DNA from: CAZLWA01 sp964563165
Lineage (GTDB): Bacteria > CLD3 > SB21
Assembly (NCBI GenBank): GCA_964563165.1
Contig: CAZLWA010000080.1
Span: forward strand, 1-33,669
Length of the DNA: 33,669 nt
Direction: 5' to 3'
Positions 17,402 to 24,991 of this stretch are shown piece by piece (position 1 is the first letter of the stretch; each line of letters begins with the position of its first letter). The notes beneath the pieces are model-generated. The model was not told the DNA's origin and searched no databases. It was given only the letters and a program-made list of their open reading frames with translations. The position numbers and the translations under genes were made by a program.

Positions 17402-17977
17402 TCACTTAGCCAGGGTCTTCTCAATGCGGCGGTCGGGGACGAGCCAGATGACCGCAACCGAGACATAGAGAGCCAAAGCGATGCGCGTGTCTACGAATGC
17501 AAATGGAATAGCAGCAAGATAGATCACCAAGGATATCTTGCCTTTGAGATCATCCCCGAGCGCAACGGCAAGTACCGAATCTTGTTCGTGGATAGACAGG
17601 AGGACGCGTGTGAGAATAAAGTAAGCAAGCCCGTCAAATAAGAGTACCACACCATATAGGGCGACCGGCCATTCGGCAAAATGATTTTCGCCCATCCACG
17701 CGGTGACAAACGGGATCAGCGAAAGCCAAAAAAGTAAATGCAGATTTGCCCAGAGCACACCGCCGCTGATTTGCTTCACCGCTTGCAGCAGGTGATGGTG
17801 ATTGTTCCAGTAAATGCCCAGAAAAATAAAACTGAGCGCATAGCTAAGAATTACCGGTATCAGAGGCATGAGCGCCGCCGGATCGGGATCATGCGGCACC
17901 TTTAGTTCCAATACCATGATGGTGATAATGATCGCGATCACTCCGTCGCTGAACGCTTCGATCCGTCCTTTGCTCAT
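17402..17977 (-). CDS. TMEM175-family potassium channel
   Basis: 191 residues, about six transmembrane helices. The N-terminus MSKGRIEAFSDGVIAIIITIMVLEL carries the RxxxFSDGVxAI signature of the TMEM175 (formerly DUF1211) family, whose bacterial members form tetrameric K+ leak channels in the inner membrane; the length is right for the single-repeat bacterial form. A second typical block is LGIYWNNHHHLL. The ribosome binding site is weak. The first codons and leader (36 bp, 17959-17994) are repeated exactly at 19670-19705, which suggests that DNA carrying two other genes was inserted upstream of this gene. Confidence 0.88.
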   Translation of the reverse strand: MSKGRIEAFSDGVIAIIITIMVLELKVPHDPDPAALMPLIPVILSYALSFIFLGIYWNNHHHLLQAVKQISGGVLWANLHLLFWLSLIPFVTAWMGENHFAEWPVALYGVVLLFDGLAYFILTRVLLSIHEQDSVLAVALGDDLKGKISLVIYLAAIPFAFVDTRIALALYVSVAVIWLVPDRRIEKTLAK

Positions 17978-17994
17978 TGTGATTCTTTAATTAT
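17959..17994 (-). repeat. 36-bp direct repeat, copy 1 (TMEM175 start region)
   Basis: Exact 36-bp match to 19670-19705, covering the first six codons of the TMEM175 gene and its leader. Confidence 0.95.
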
Positions 17995-18135
17995 TTCACC
18001 CTTCCGGGGTTCTTGAGTTTTTTTCGATTCTTCTTCTTTAATCATGACACCGCTTCGAGGTTGATTTGGACTCGGTTTTTTCTAGAAATTCTTACACCTA
18101 TATGCGCAATCTTGTTTTTAAATGCGCAGCCGAGG

Positions 18136-18243
18136 CAGCGTATCGCACGGCATAAAATTGCCTTTTCAATTGAGTCTCCGTGCGATTCGCTGTCTGTGAA
18201 TGCGCCACTGGCGCATGAACGAACGGCTGAGCCGGCGTTAGCC
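18136..18243 (-). other. attC-like structured element after the SnoaL gene
   Basis: On the minus strand it begins with GGCTAAC (18243-18237) and holds TTCGTTC at the spacing seen in two other sites. It contains a 7-bp perfect hairpin, ATGCGCC-ACT-GGCGCAT (18200-18216), and a 15-bp near-perfect stem (18136-18150 with 18178-18192, one mismatch). No clear opposite core site (GTTRRRY) was found at the far end, so it may be a decayed attC. Confidence 0.45.
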
Positions 18244-18271
18244 GAAGTGCCACCAGCAGTTACTCAGGCGC

Positions 18272-18745
18272 CTAATCTTTCGATGTCTGTCCACCATGGT
18301 CACCTATCATGACCCACTTGTCACCTTGCTTCATCAAGATGTCAGTCCATGTACCTGATGTAGTCTTGGCTTTACCATCGATCTCTTTGTCAATTGAGGT
18401 ATAGTAGTAGTGGACGAATGCAACGTTGCCATATATTTGGATGGCAGCAGGCGATATGTCAGTTAGAAGATTCTTTGAAGTCTTAAATCCGTACTCAACG
18501 AATTTTCTCGTTGAGGCTTTGGTGCTTGGAACTGCGGTCCCGTTAGACCAACCGCGATAGTCAGGATGAAAATAGGCCATGAAACCTTCGAAATCTCCTT
18601 GCGCAGCGAGTGCCGAATATGCTTCAACACTCTTCCACACGTCTTTCTGAGCTGCAGACCATTCTTGCGCAGATACTTTCATTGAGGAAAGTACCGCGAA
18701 GAACAGAACTCCAATCGTGATCCATAAACTTCTGAACTGTTTCAT
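18272..18745 (-). CDS. Exported SnoaL/NTF2-like protein
   Basis: 157 residues from the ATG at 18745, chosen because it has a very strong ribosome binding site (AAGGAGGA, 6 nt away) and begins a signal peptide (MKQFRSLWITIGVLFFAVLSSMKVSAQ); a longer frame upstream has neither. The mature domain is a cone-shaped NTF2/SnoaL-like fold: WKSVEAYSALAAQGDFEGFMAYFHPDYRGW, a central YGNVAFVHYYYTSI strand and a final SGTWTDILMKQGDKWVMIGDHGG. These domains bind small hydrophobic ligands or act as isomerases; neither can be claimed here. It is followed by an attC-like element and is possibly a gene cassette. Confidence 0.75.
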   Translation of the reverse strand: MKQFRSLWITIGVLFFAVLSSMKVSAQEWSAAQKDVWKSVEAYSALAAQGDFEGFMAYFHPDYRGWSNGTAVPSTKASTRKFVEYGFKTSKNLLTDISPAAIQIYGNVAFVHYYYTSIDKEIDGKAKTTSGTWTDILMKQGDKWVMIGDHGGQTSKD

Positions 18746-18868
18746 AGTGTTCCTCCTTCCGGGAGATAATGATGGAAAATGTTCCCCGTGTTTCGGAGAA
18801 CGCAAATTACAGCATCTTATATGACTCTTTATTCAAAGTGATGTCTTTGTGCTTGACTGACTTATTGA

Positions 18869-19624
18869 TCAGCCCAATATTAATTTGCTTACTAACGTCA
18901 GTATTAAGAATACTACTATAAGTGGTACAAGTAAACTAAGTAAAGTTCTCAAAGATCTTTGGAAATAATTTAAATTATTAAACAATTGGAAAATTGTCAA
19001 CATTGCAATTGCATGTCCGATAAAATCACTTAGCCGCGCTGTCGTTCTTAAGAAAGACGTTTGGTTGAACCAATAGTATAAAGGGAAAACCGCAATATGC
19101 AATATTAACTTTTGTCCTGCTATAAAAGAGTTTATAACTAGATGTTCAATAAAATTATATCCGACTTTCTTGAAACAGATAAAAGTGCCGATCGAGAAAA
19201 CGGGAATTTGAAGCAAAGTTAAAACTGAATAATGTTGGGACATCCACTCACTCATATTTTCAATGGTCGCCTTGGTTTGGTTAAACTTCTCACCGCTACC
19301 AGTTACTTCAATATTGTTGGATAACAAGTTAATATCAAAATAATGTGATAAAAAACCATAAATACCCGCAAGAAGTATGACTAATGAAATTGGTTTAAAA
19401 TGCCTTACCCGCTTGCCTTGCAGGAATTCTCTTATTGAATGCCCGGGTCTTGTAAATAATTCTTTTGCAGTAAATAGAATTCCTTTGTCAATATGTAATA
19501 GTCCGTGTTGAATGTCGTGCCATAAAAAATGAAGATTAATTTTGTGAGTGGCGGAACTTTGTCCGCAATTACTACAAAAGTACCCATTCAATTCCTTATT
19601 ACAGTTTTGGCAATTTGTTGTCAT
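18869..19624 (-). CDS. DUF3667 membrane protein
   Basis: 251 residues. The N-terminus has a zinc-ribbon-like motif, CQNCNKELNGYFCSNCGQ, followed by HDIQHGLLHIDKGILFTAKELFTRPGHS, with IREFLQGKRVRHFKPIS next; this is the hallmark of DUF3667, a family found mainly in Bacteroidota. About five hydrophobic helices follow (VILLAGIYGFL, VLTLLQIPVFSIGTFICF, LILHIAVFPLYYW, AIAMLTIFQLF and LLSLLVPLIVVFLILTLV), so it is an inner-membrane protein with the ribbon in the cytoplasm. Function unknown. The gene is much more AT-rich than the flavoprotein and TMEM175 genes, consistent with separate arrival. Confidence 0.75.
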   Translation of the reverse strand: MTTNCQNCNKELNGYFCSNCGQSSATHKINLHFLWHDIQHGLLHIDKGILFTAKELFTRPGHSIREFLQGKRVRHFKPISLVILLAGIYGFLSHYFDINLLSNNIEVTGSGEKFNQTKATIENMSEWMSQHYSVLTLLQIPVFSIGTFICFKKVGYNFIEHLVINSFIAGQKLILHIAVFPLYYWFNQTSFLRTTARLSDFIGHAIAMLTIFQLFNNLNYFQRSLRTLLSLLVPLIVVFLILTLVSKLILG

Positions 19625-19669
19625 GGGTTATTTATTAGATATAGTAGAGTTGAACAATATAGCAGCCCA

Positions 19670-19705
19670 CGATCCGTCCTTTGCTCATTGTGATTCTTTA
19701 ATTAT
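19670..19705 (-). repeat. 36-bp direct repeat, copy 2
   Basis: Exact copy of 17959-17994 with no TMEM175 gene attached: six codons and the leader only. The pair encloses the SnoaL and DUF3667 genes. Confidence 0.95.
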
Positions 19706-19881
19706 GTGAATTGCCACAGATGACCGTAGTCCCTTAATCAAAAGCCAAAACCCCATGGTTAGTTGAAGTTTCAACCGTCCGATTTGTCATGTTTAATCGT
19801 AATTATAGTCTATAACGTCTCCGGATCATACAACTCGCGCGGGTGCCCAAAAACGCCTTTTGAAAATCAATCTCTGCTTGC

Positions 19882-19954
19882 GCATAACCCATATCTGATG
19901 TTTTCGTCCCGATTATTACGATGAAACTCGGTTATTCAGTATGCGTTGTTGGGC
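19882..19954 (-). other. attC-like recombination site (73 bp)
   Basis: On the minus strand: GCCCAAC (fits RYYYAAC) at 19954-19948, arm GCATACTGA, about 37 nt, arm TCAGATATG, and GTTATGC at 19888-19882. The arms pair over eight bases with one bulged base, the layout of integron attC sites (R''-L''-L'-R' with an extrahelical base). Position directly after the aminotransferase gene and length are both typical. Confidence 0.5.
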
Positions 19955-19962
19955 GATTATTA

Positions 19963-21075
19963 CTAATTCCCGGCAATATACTCTTTGAGTTTAGCAAGCG
20001 CTTCCGGCATGTTTTTTCGCGCAAAACCTAATCTGAAATTATTTCCTTCAAAGTCATACTGATCTGCGGGGAGCAACATGACTCCTTTTTTTTCAACAAG
20101 GTCTAAACAAAATTCGGCTGCTTTTTTGCCGCCTTTCAGTTTTGGGAAACCGATCGGACCTGCTTTTGGTCTATGCCATTCAAAAAGTCTTGTATGTTCA
20201 ACAAAAAACTCATCGAGCAGTTTTAAATTATTCTTAATAATATCGAGATTCCTCTTTAATATTCTATCTTTTGCTCTTAATGCCATAAGTGCCAGGATCT
20301 CGCTCGGTGCGCTGCTGCAGAGGGTCGTGTAATCCTTGTAATTTGCAAATTGACTGAAAAGGCCGTCATTTTTTGTCGTAAGCCAGCCGATCCTTAAGCC
20401 TGCTAAAGCAAAACTTTTTGACATTCCGAAAAGGGAAACGGCATTATCGTATAGATCGCAAGCGGAAGATGTTCGATCGGTTTCATCATGTTCAAGAAAT
20501 CTGTACATTTCGTCGGAAAAAAGAATGATATTTCTTTGCTTAGCTATTTCAATAATTTTCTCCAAATTAAACTGCTGTATGGTTGCTCCCGTCGGATTAT
20601 GCGGAAAGTTGATAACAATCAATTTCGTATTGTCTTTGATCAGATTTTGCAGATCATGAGTATCGAAAAACCAACCGTGGTCTTCTTTTGGGGTCCATTT
20701 TGATACTTCGCAGCCCAGAGCATTCGCGATTTCATACAGGGATTGGTAGCCGGGAAAAGTTGTAATAATATGGTCGCCCTTTTTTAAAATGTTATTCATA
20801 GCGATATAAATTCCTTCTTCCGGCGCCAGTATCAATACATTCCCGGGCTTGATCGTTTTATAAAGTTTGGATACTTCTTCGCGTAAGATAGGGCTGCCTT
20901 GCGATTCTGTGTATCCAAGCTTCAGGTCATTCCAAAGCCCCAGTGAACTTTTATCTGACATGCTCAACAATTCTTTCATTGATAAAGCTTCGCAATCCGA
21001 GCAGCATAATAGATATGGAGCCGAGAACTCATACTTCGCGAAAAATCTCTCTAATTTAAACGGCCGGATTTTCAT
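19963..21075 (-). CDS. PLP-dependent class I/II aminotransferase
   Basis: 370 residues of fold-type I. Visible motifs are VINFPHNPTGA (Asn that contacts PLP), ILFSDEMYRF (Asp that holds the pyridine nitrogen, and Tyr), Lys220 in GMSKSFALAGLRIGW (Schiff base), and FRLGFAR (Arg that binds the substrate carboxylate). The start MKIRPFKLERFFAKYEFSAPYLLC differs from AspC-type enzymes and recalls a subgroup that includes capreomycidine synthase-like proteins; the substrate cannot be assigned. It stands alone, with no pathway genes beside it, and is followed by an attC-like site, consistent with a single-gene cassette. Confidence 0.85.
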   Translation of the reverse strand: MKIRPFKLERFFAKYEFSAPYLLCCSDCEALSMKELLSMSDKSSLGLWNDLKLGYTESQGSPILREEVSKLYKTIKPGNVLILAPEEGIYIAMNNILKKGDHIITTFPGYQSLYEIANALGCEVSKWTPKEDHGWFFDTHDLQNLIKDNTKLIVINFPHNPTGATIQQFNLEKIIEIAKQRNIILFSDEMYRFLEHDETDRTSSACDLYDNAVSLFGMSKSFALAGLRIGWLTTKNDGLFSQFANYKDYTTLCSSAPSEILALMALRAKDRILKRNLDIIKNNLKLLDEFFVEHTRLFEWHRPKAGPIGFPKLKGGKKAAEFCLDLVEKKGVMLLPADQYDFEGNNFRLGFARKNMPEALAKLKEYIAGN

Positions 21076-21227
21076 TGTCTTGTAGATTAAAGAATAAAGT
21101 AATTGTCCACCATAACAGCTGAGAACTCCTCTTGCGTTTAATAATAAAGTCTTAATTCATCAAAACAACAAACCAATGCTCTTCTGCCAGACTTGGGGCA
21201 AATCTTTTGTAAGCGGCATAGCCTTTC

Positions 21228-21716
21228 TTATGTCGAAAGGTTCGGGTTGTTACTAGAATGTTTCACTACTTTATATAACATTATGAAATTGACAATAGCC
21301 ATTAATAACATCGGAATCCTTCTATAAATGAAATCGGTTGATATAAGACGTTCAATTAATTCTAAAGAAAATTTTTTATCGAGCTCAACTTGAATAGGGA
21401 TTTGAATAGTTATTGTTGAAACAAGGGTTATAAAATTAAGAAATAATGCCAGCCAAACTAACCACTTGGGTATAACCACCGGTCGAAACCAAAACAATAA
21501 GATCTGAGGAATGAAGGATAAGAAAAAGAAAACAACAAATAGCGGAATAATTAGCGAACTGTCAATATGATGAAATTCAGGGAATTCGTTTGCGCCTACC
21601 GCACGCCATGTCCTGTAAGCAACCAACGAATTTACTATGCCTCCGCCAAAAACATAGAAAGCTAGCAGAATATAGATCGAGAATACAATAGTCGAAATGT
21701 TGTTCTTATTGGTCAT
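21228..21716 (-). CDS. Small integral membrane protein, unknown function
   Basis: 162 residues with four predicted transmembrane helices: TIVFSIYILLAFYVFGGGIV, SSLIIPLFVVFFFLSFIPQIL, WLVWLALFLNFITLVSTI and IPMLLMAIVNFIMLYKVV. The loop NSLVAYRTWRAVGANEFPEFHH resembles the segment after TM1 in DUF1772/anthrone-oxygenase-like proteins, but the match is too weak to name. AT-rich like its neighbours; inner membrane. Confidence 0.65.
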   Translation of the reverse strand: MTNKNNISTIVFSIYILLAFYVFGGGIVNSLVAYRTWRAVGANEFPEFHHIDSSLIIPLFVVFFFLSFIPQILLFWFRPVVIPKWLVWLALFLNFITLVSTITIQIPIQVELDKKFSLELIERLISTDFIYRRIPMLLMAIVNFIMLYKVVKHSSNNPNLST

Positions 21717-21816
21717 GTTATGATTTTTCCTATTGTCTGCCTAAAAGACTCTCACTGACTTGCTCTTGAATATTTAACCGAAATATACTAACGTTCGAAA
21801 AATGAAAGGTAACGTC

Positions 21817-21999
21817 ATGAAAGATAAAGAAAAATTATTAGATGAAGCATTTAAAATATCCGAACATATAAGATACATAGCTGCATACGATGTTGACGGC
21901 CTTGCCATGAAACAGCGGGGGCCTCTCGCAGCGTACGTGCCCTGCCGGTGTTATGAGCACTGCAGCCAGGCTCCAAGTCATTTCCTTCAAAGGTCCTGA
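21817..21999 (+). pseudogene. Short plus-strand ORF, probably a truncated gene
   Basis: 60 codons from the ATG at 21817 (in-frame ATG also at 21802). The first half, MKDKEKLLDEAFKISEHIRY and then IAAYDVDGLAMKQR, looks like a real helix-plus-strand start of a small protein; the rest (GPLAAYVPCRCYEHC...) comes from the structured DNA at 21920-21960 and does not look like protein. It is the only plus-strand candidate in the cluster and runs into the 3' end of the VOC gene. Most likely a gene start cut off by insertion. Family not identified. Confidence 0.35.
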
Positions 22000-22364
22000 A
22001 CAATAAAAATCGCATTATTGTTCAAATCATAGAAACCGAATTCTTGAGTCTGCCAAGGAGTGTCTAGTTTCAACGCACCCATTTTGACTGTGCCTCGCTT
22101 CACAAATTCATCAAAAAGCTGCCTGACATCCTTGACAAATATCCTTATCACAGAACCACCCAAGAGCGGATCATCTTTTGTACCGGCATGCCATTGCAGA
22201 TGAAGCCAAAGATTATCTCTGCTAAGAACGGCATACATCTTATCTGCAAAAAGTGGTTCAAAACCTGCTTTTTCCTCATACCAAGCGACATCTCTCGCCA
22301 CATCTGAGGAAGGCAGAACAGGCACGATACCCAGCAACTCAGAACTCATATTACGGATGTCCAT
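21987..22364 (-). CDS. VOC-family (glyoxalase/bleomycin-resistance-like) protein
   Basis: 125 residues, the usual size of a two-module VOC protein. VPVLPSSDVARDVAWYEEKAGFEPLF is the typical first module, then WLHLQWHAG, IFVKDVRQLFDEFVKRG and the closing FGFYDLNNNAIFIVQD, matching the 'DPxGNxIxF' end of the family. In bleomycin-resistance-type members the dimer binds the drug without metal. Substrate unknown. Single VOC genes are frequent integron cassettes. Downstream on the minus strand is GCTCATAAC (21958-21950) within a GC-rich structured stretch, possibly a decayed attC. Confidence 0.75.
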   Translation of the reverse strand: MDIRNMSSELLGIVPVLPSSDVARDVAWYEEKAGFEPLFADKMYAVLSRDNLWLHLQWHAGTKDDPLLGGSVIRIFVKDVRQLFDEFVKRGTVKMGALKLDTPWQTQEFGFYDLNNNAIFIVQDL

Positions 22365-22518
22365 ACTGCTGCTAATTTAATTCTTACATTTACTTTGAAA
22401 TCTTCTAGCTCATTAGTATAGTTCATTTTGTTGAAATTAATAATGACAGTTTATAGTCCAGTCAGTTTTTCGAATTAAACGTGCGGCACAATCTCTTTAT
22501 CGTTAAATACCCAGCACC

Positions 22519-22547
22519 GAACAAACGTGTGCGCCCATGTTATGTGC
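22519..22547 (-). other. attC-like end of the GNAT cassette
   Basis: On the minus strand GCACATAAC (22547-22539), 12 nt, then GTTTGTTC. The nonamer is the exact complement of GTTATGTGC at the upstream edge of the same gene (23071-23063), as expected for the two ends of an integron cassette. Confidence 0.5.
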
Positions 22548-22577
22548 GGTCTTGCCATGCGGGTTCATCGCAAGCAT

Positions 22578-23018
22578 CTACAACTCCCACTCCCATACAA
22601 AACCATCCTCGGGATGCATGATCTCCGCCGATTTATGAAAGAGACACTTTCTCAAAACGGCAGTCGACGCATTCTCTTGTGGCAATGTCAGAGCAAAGAC
22701 TTTGACATTCGGATCTTGTCGACCGGCAATACTTATCAATTCCTTCGCCATTTCAGTTGCAATTCCTTTCCCTTCATGCTCAGGAAACGTAAAGTAAGCG
22801 ATTTCCACTCGACCCAATATCGGTTTTGAACGAAAGGCACAAGTTCCAACCACATTATTGTCGAGCATAACCAAATAACCGACCCATGGCACTTCATATC
22901 CGGATTTCTCATACAGAACTCTGGTTGAAATGCATACACCCTTTGCGGCTTCCGATAACTCAACATCAAGCTCGGTGGTGCCGTCTTTTAGGATCATAAC
23001 TGGTTTAAGATGAACCAT
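22578..23018 (-). CDS. GNAT-family N-acetyltransferase
   Basis: 146 residues from the ATG at 23018 (a GTG two codons upstream is possible). The acetyl-CoA-binding motif A is VEIAYFTFPEHEGKGIATEMAKELI, with the G-K-G-I-A pyrophosphate loop, and motif B-like LRKCLFHKSAEI follows; the end EDGFVWEWEL is typical of RimJ/RimL-like GNATs. Acetyl transfer to an amine or protein N-terminus is expected; the substrate is unknown. The gene is bounded by GTTATGTGC on its 5' side and GCACATAAC after its end, so it looks like a complete 533-bp gene cassette (22539-23071). Confidence 0.75.
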   Translation of the reverse strand: MVHLKPVMILKDGTTELDVELSEAAKGVCISTRVLYEKSGYEVPWVGYLVMLDNNVVGTCAFRSKPILGRVEIAYFTFPEHEGKGIATEMAKELISIAGRQDPNVKVFALTLPQENASTAVLRKCLFHKSAEIMHPEDGFVWEWEL

Positions 23019-23062
23019 TGCCACAATCCAGCATTTGAGAAGTTCCTACCACGCGCAATATG

Positions 23063-23210
23063 GCACATAACGGCAGCGCTATCTGACGTCCGACAATGAG
23101 CCGGATAGGCGAGCTTGCTCGCAGGCGAATGTCGCATGTGCCGAAGGCCGAGTACCGGAAGAAACGTCGTCGTTTCTGAGGAACGGAGCGGATAGCGTCG
23201 TGTTGTGCGA
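23063..23210 (-). other. Long attC-like element between DUF4440 and GNAT genes (148 bp)
   Basis: On the minus strand it starts with TCGCACAAC (23210-23202) and ends with GTTATGTGC (23071-23063). Arms CGCTATC (23191-23197) and GATAGCG (23078-23084) pair. Inside are GAAACG-TCGT-CGTTTC (23161-23176) and GCGAGC-TT-GCTCGC (23109-23122). Size and multi-hairpin layout recall long attC sites such as Vibrio VCRs. Confidence 0.5.
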
Positions 23211-23296
23211 TGTTGCCTCGAATTCTTTTATCTAATGGGGCAAATGTTTAGTCTTCTCTTAAGATAAAGTCCTTACTGTTTTTATAAAAATGATCC

Positions 23297-23767
23297 CTAT
23301 TTTTTGGGTTCAGTTTTATTGAACATGTACCTAGCTATTTTCCATTCATCAGATATCTTTTCAAAAACAAAAAGCTCTCTGTTTGCCTCTGCTACTTTTA
23401 ATCCATTTTCATGGATTAAAACCGATCCTTTTGAGCTTGTGACTGCGTATGCCATATTATTTTCAATTTGAATTTCATCAATAAAAAATTCAATATTTAG
23501 TTGAATTTGTTTAAAAATAAACTCATAGGATTTTTTTATGTTCTCAGATCCAACAGCAGATGGCGCTTCGGTTGGCATAAAAATACCATCCTTCGTGTAA
23601 AGACTTTGCGCTAACCCAGCATCACTTGTATTTAATGCTTTTTTATAAGCATTAAGTAAGAATTCAATTTTTTGTTTTTCTTCTTTTTTCATTTTAAAAC
23701 TCCCATTTGTTTTTGAACATGCGACTAAAGATATAACCACAATAACTAATATGACTAGTTTATACAC
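23297..23767 (-). CDS. DUF4440/SnoaL-like lipoprotein
   Basis: 156 residues, GTG start supported by a good ribosome binding site (AAGGAG, 5 nt away). The N-terminus MYKLVILVIVVISLVACSK is a lipoprotein signal with lipobox LVAC. The mature part is an NTF2-like domain of the DUF4440 type: LLNAYKKALNTSDAGLAQSLY, FMPTEAPSAVGSENIKKSY, then strands EIQIENNMAYAVTSSKGSVL and WKIARYMFNKT. Ligand unknown. The gene is preceded by GTTGTGTGA (minus strand, 23896-23888) and followed by TCGCACAAC (23210-23202), complementary at eight of nine bases, consistent with a cassette of about 695 bp. Strongly AT-rich. Confidence 0.75.
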   Translation of the reverse strand: MYKLVILVIVVISLVACSKTNGSFKMKKEEKQKIEFLLNAYKKALNTSDAGLAQSLYTKDGIFMPTEAPSAVGSENIKKSYEFIFKQIQLNIEFFIDEIQIENNMAYAVTSSKGSVLIHENGLKVAEANRELFVFEKISDEWKIARYMFNKTEPKK

Positions 23768-24054
23768 GTTTGCTCCTTTTTACGTAACGTTTAGGTATCT
23801 TAATTTAAAAAACAAGGTATCGCAATGATTTATCTTAAGCTTGAGAGTTAATATAGGTTAAGTATAAAAATTGAATCCGCGGCAATATCACACAACGACC
23901 CGTGTTTATGACGGCTCCGGCTGTCGAAGCTGCGTCCTGTCCCACATGCCGAAACGAAATATAAAAACTAAACTTCAAATTGCGCCGGCGTTCTTGTCCA
24001 CTGTGTTATTAAGTCTTTGTCTTTACTTATTGGTATTTCCACTTTATTGGTGTA
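23768..24054. other. Spacer between Fic and DUF4440 genes
   Basis: 287 bp without a gene. It contains the cassette-start-like GTTGTGTGA (minus, 23896-23888) and a small GC-rich hairpin, GACGGC-TCCG-GCTGTC (23909-23924), in otherwise AT-rich DNA, so a third attC-like site is likely here, but I could not place its outer core. Confidence 0.3.
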
Positions 24055-24855
24055 TTAGCTATGATTTGTTTTTGATTTCTCTCTCACTAATCCGATTCTA
24101 TTTATTGTCTCATAAAGTAAATTCGCATTTACTAATAAACGGTCAAGTTCTTGTTCAAAAAATTGGTCAGTATGATCATTCCACTTATTTGGGTGGTTCA
24201 TAAGCTCTTTAAAACTTTTTGCAAGTGTAGTGATATATTCTTTTTTTTGAGGAGCATCATTAATAAATATTGGAGGATATAAATCATACATCAACATCCA
24301 GTTTTTTGCAATTCTGCTTACTCTTCCATTTCCGTCCACAAAAGGATGTATTCTAATTAACTCGTGATGAAAGTATATAGCTTTTATGATTGGGTTTGAA
24401 ATAGATTGTATGTTAAAGAATAGTTCTGAAACTAATTGTGGAACCGTTGTTGGTTCAGGACAAATATGGGCTCCTATCTGAACTAGGGTTTGTCTGTATC
24501 GGTTTGGATGGATTGCATTAGTTTCGGGGGAAACTAAACGAAGTAGCTGAAATAATTGCACTTCTTTTTCAAAATTATTGTGTAAAATTATTTCTTCAAT
24601 AACAAAATCAAGCGATACTTTAAAGTTTTGCAAATACTCCTTGGCTTCATCTTCATTTTGAGCTTCCATTTGAGCATTCTTAATACTCAATAGTTCTTTT
24701 AGATTATTTACTCCGTCTAAATAGATGTCCAAAAGGTCATCGTCAAGGTGGTGTCGGCTGTATATAATTAGTCTGTAAATTGACTTTATAATGTTGTCAA
24801 TTTCATCTATCTTTTTTTGATTTATTTGAATAATTTCTACTGGTAGTAATTCCAT
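24055..24855 (-). CDS. Fic-domain AMPylase-like protein
   Basis: 266 residues from the ATG at 24855; a TTG seven codons upstream is less likely. The Fic core is intact: H170 in HPFVDGNGRVSR fits HxFx(D/E)GNGRxxR, with the catalytic His and phosphate-binding loop. The segment before it (YRQTLVQIGAHICPEPTTVPQLVSELF) matches the flap region, and there is a long N-terminal helical part. Fic enzymes transfer AMP, or other NMPs, to Tyr/Ser/Thr of target proteins. I could not identify a clear inhibitory motif ((S/T)xxxE(G/N)). No antitoxin gene is adjacent, so a toxin-antitoxin role is not supported. AT-rich, with a promoter-like element upstream. Confidence 0.85.
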   Translation of the reverse strand: MELLPVEIIQINQKKIDEIDNIIKSIYRLIIYSRHHLDDDLLDIYLDGVNNLKELLSIKNAQMEAQNEDEAKEYLQNFKVSLDFVIEEIILHNNFEKEVQLFQLLRLVSPETNAIHPNRYRQTLVQIGAHICPEPTTVPQLVSELFFNIQSISNPIIKAIYFHHELIRIHPFVDGNGRVSRIAKNWMLMYDLYPPIFINDAPQKKEYITTLAKSFKELMNHPNKWNDHTDQFFEQELDRLLVNANLLYETINRIGLVREKSKTNHS

Positions 24856-24903
24856 TTTACTTGTGTAAGACGTCAAAGACGAGAGAGATTAAGACAGGAA
24901 CTG

Positions 24904-24935
24904 CAAAAACTAAGAACGCAGAAATTTAAAGTCAA
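24904..24935 (-). promoter_or_regulatory. Promoter-like repeat, copy 3 (Fic gene promoter)
   Basis: On the minus strand TTG (24935-24933), 20 nt, then TAGTTTTTG (24912-24904), close to TAnnTTTG with one extra T. About 50 bp upstream of the Fic start. Confidence 0.5.
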
Positions 24936-24991
24936 TAAAAAGTTCGGAGAACAGTTACCCTTTGCTTCGACGATTGACTAATGAATATACG

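Larger units (their letters stand above)
19625..19962. other. Spacer with truncated TMEM175 leader and attC-like site
   Basis: 338 bp without a gene. It holds the second 36-bp copy of the TMEM175 start region (19670-19705) and the attC-like site at 19882-19954. Nothing else is recognised. Confidence 0.6.

Noticed and set aside
23909..23924. Full attC site between the Fic and DUF4440 genes
   Set aside because: A small hairpin and one core-like sequence are present, but I could not find the matching outer core and arms, so it is listed only as a spacer.
24055..24855. Fic protein as part of a toxin-antitoxin pair
   Set aside because: No antitoxin-like gene lies on either side; the neighbours are a DUF4440 lipoprotein and a broken thioesterase.
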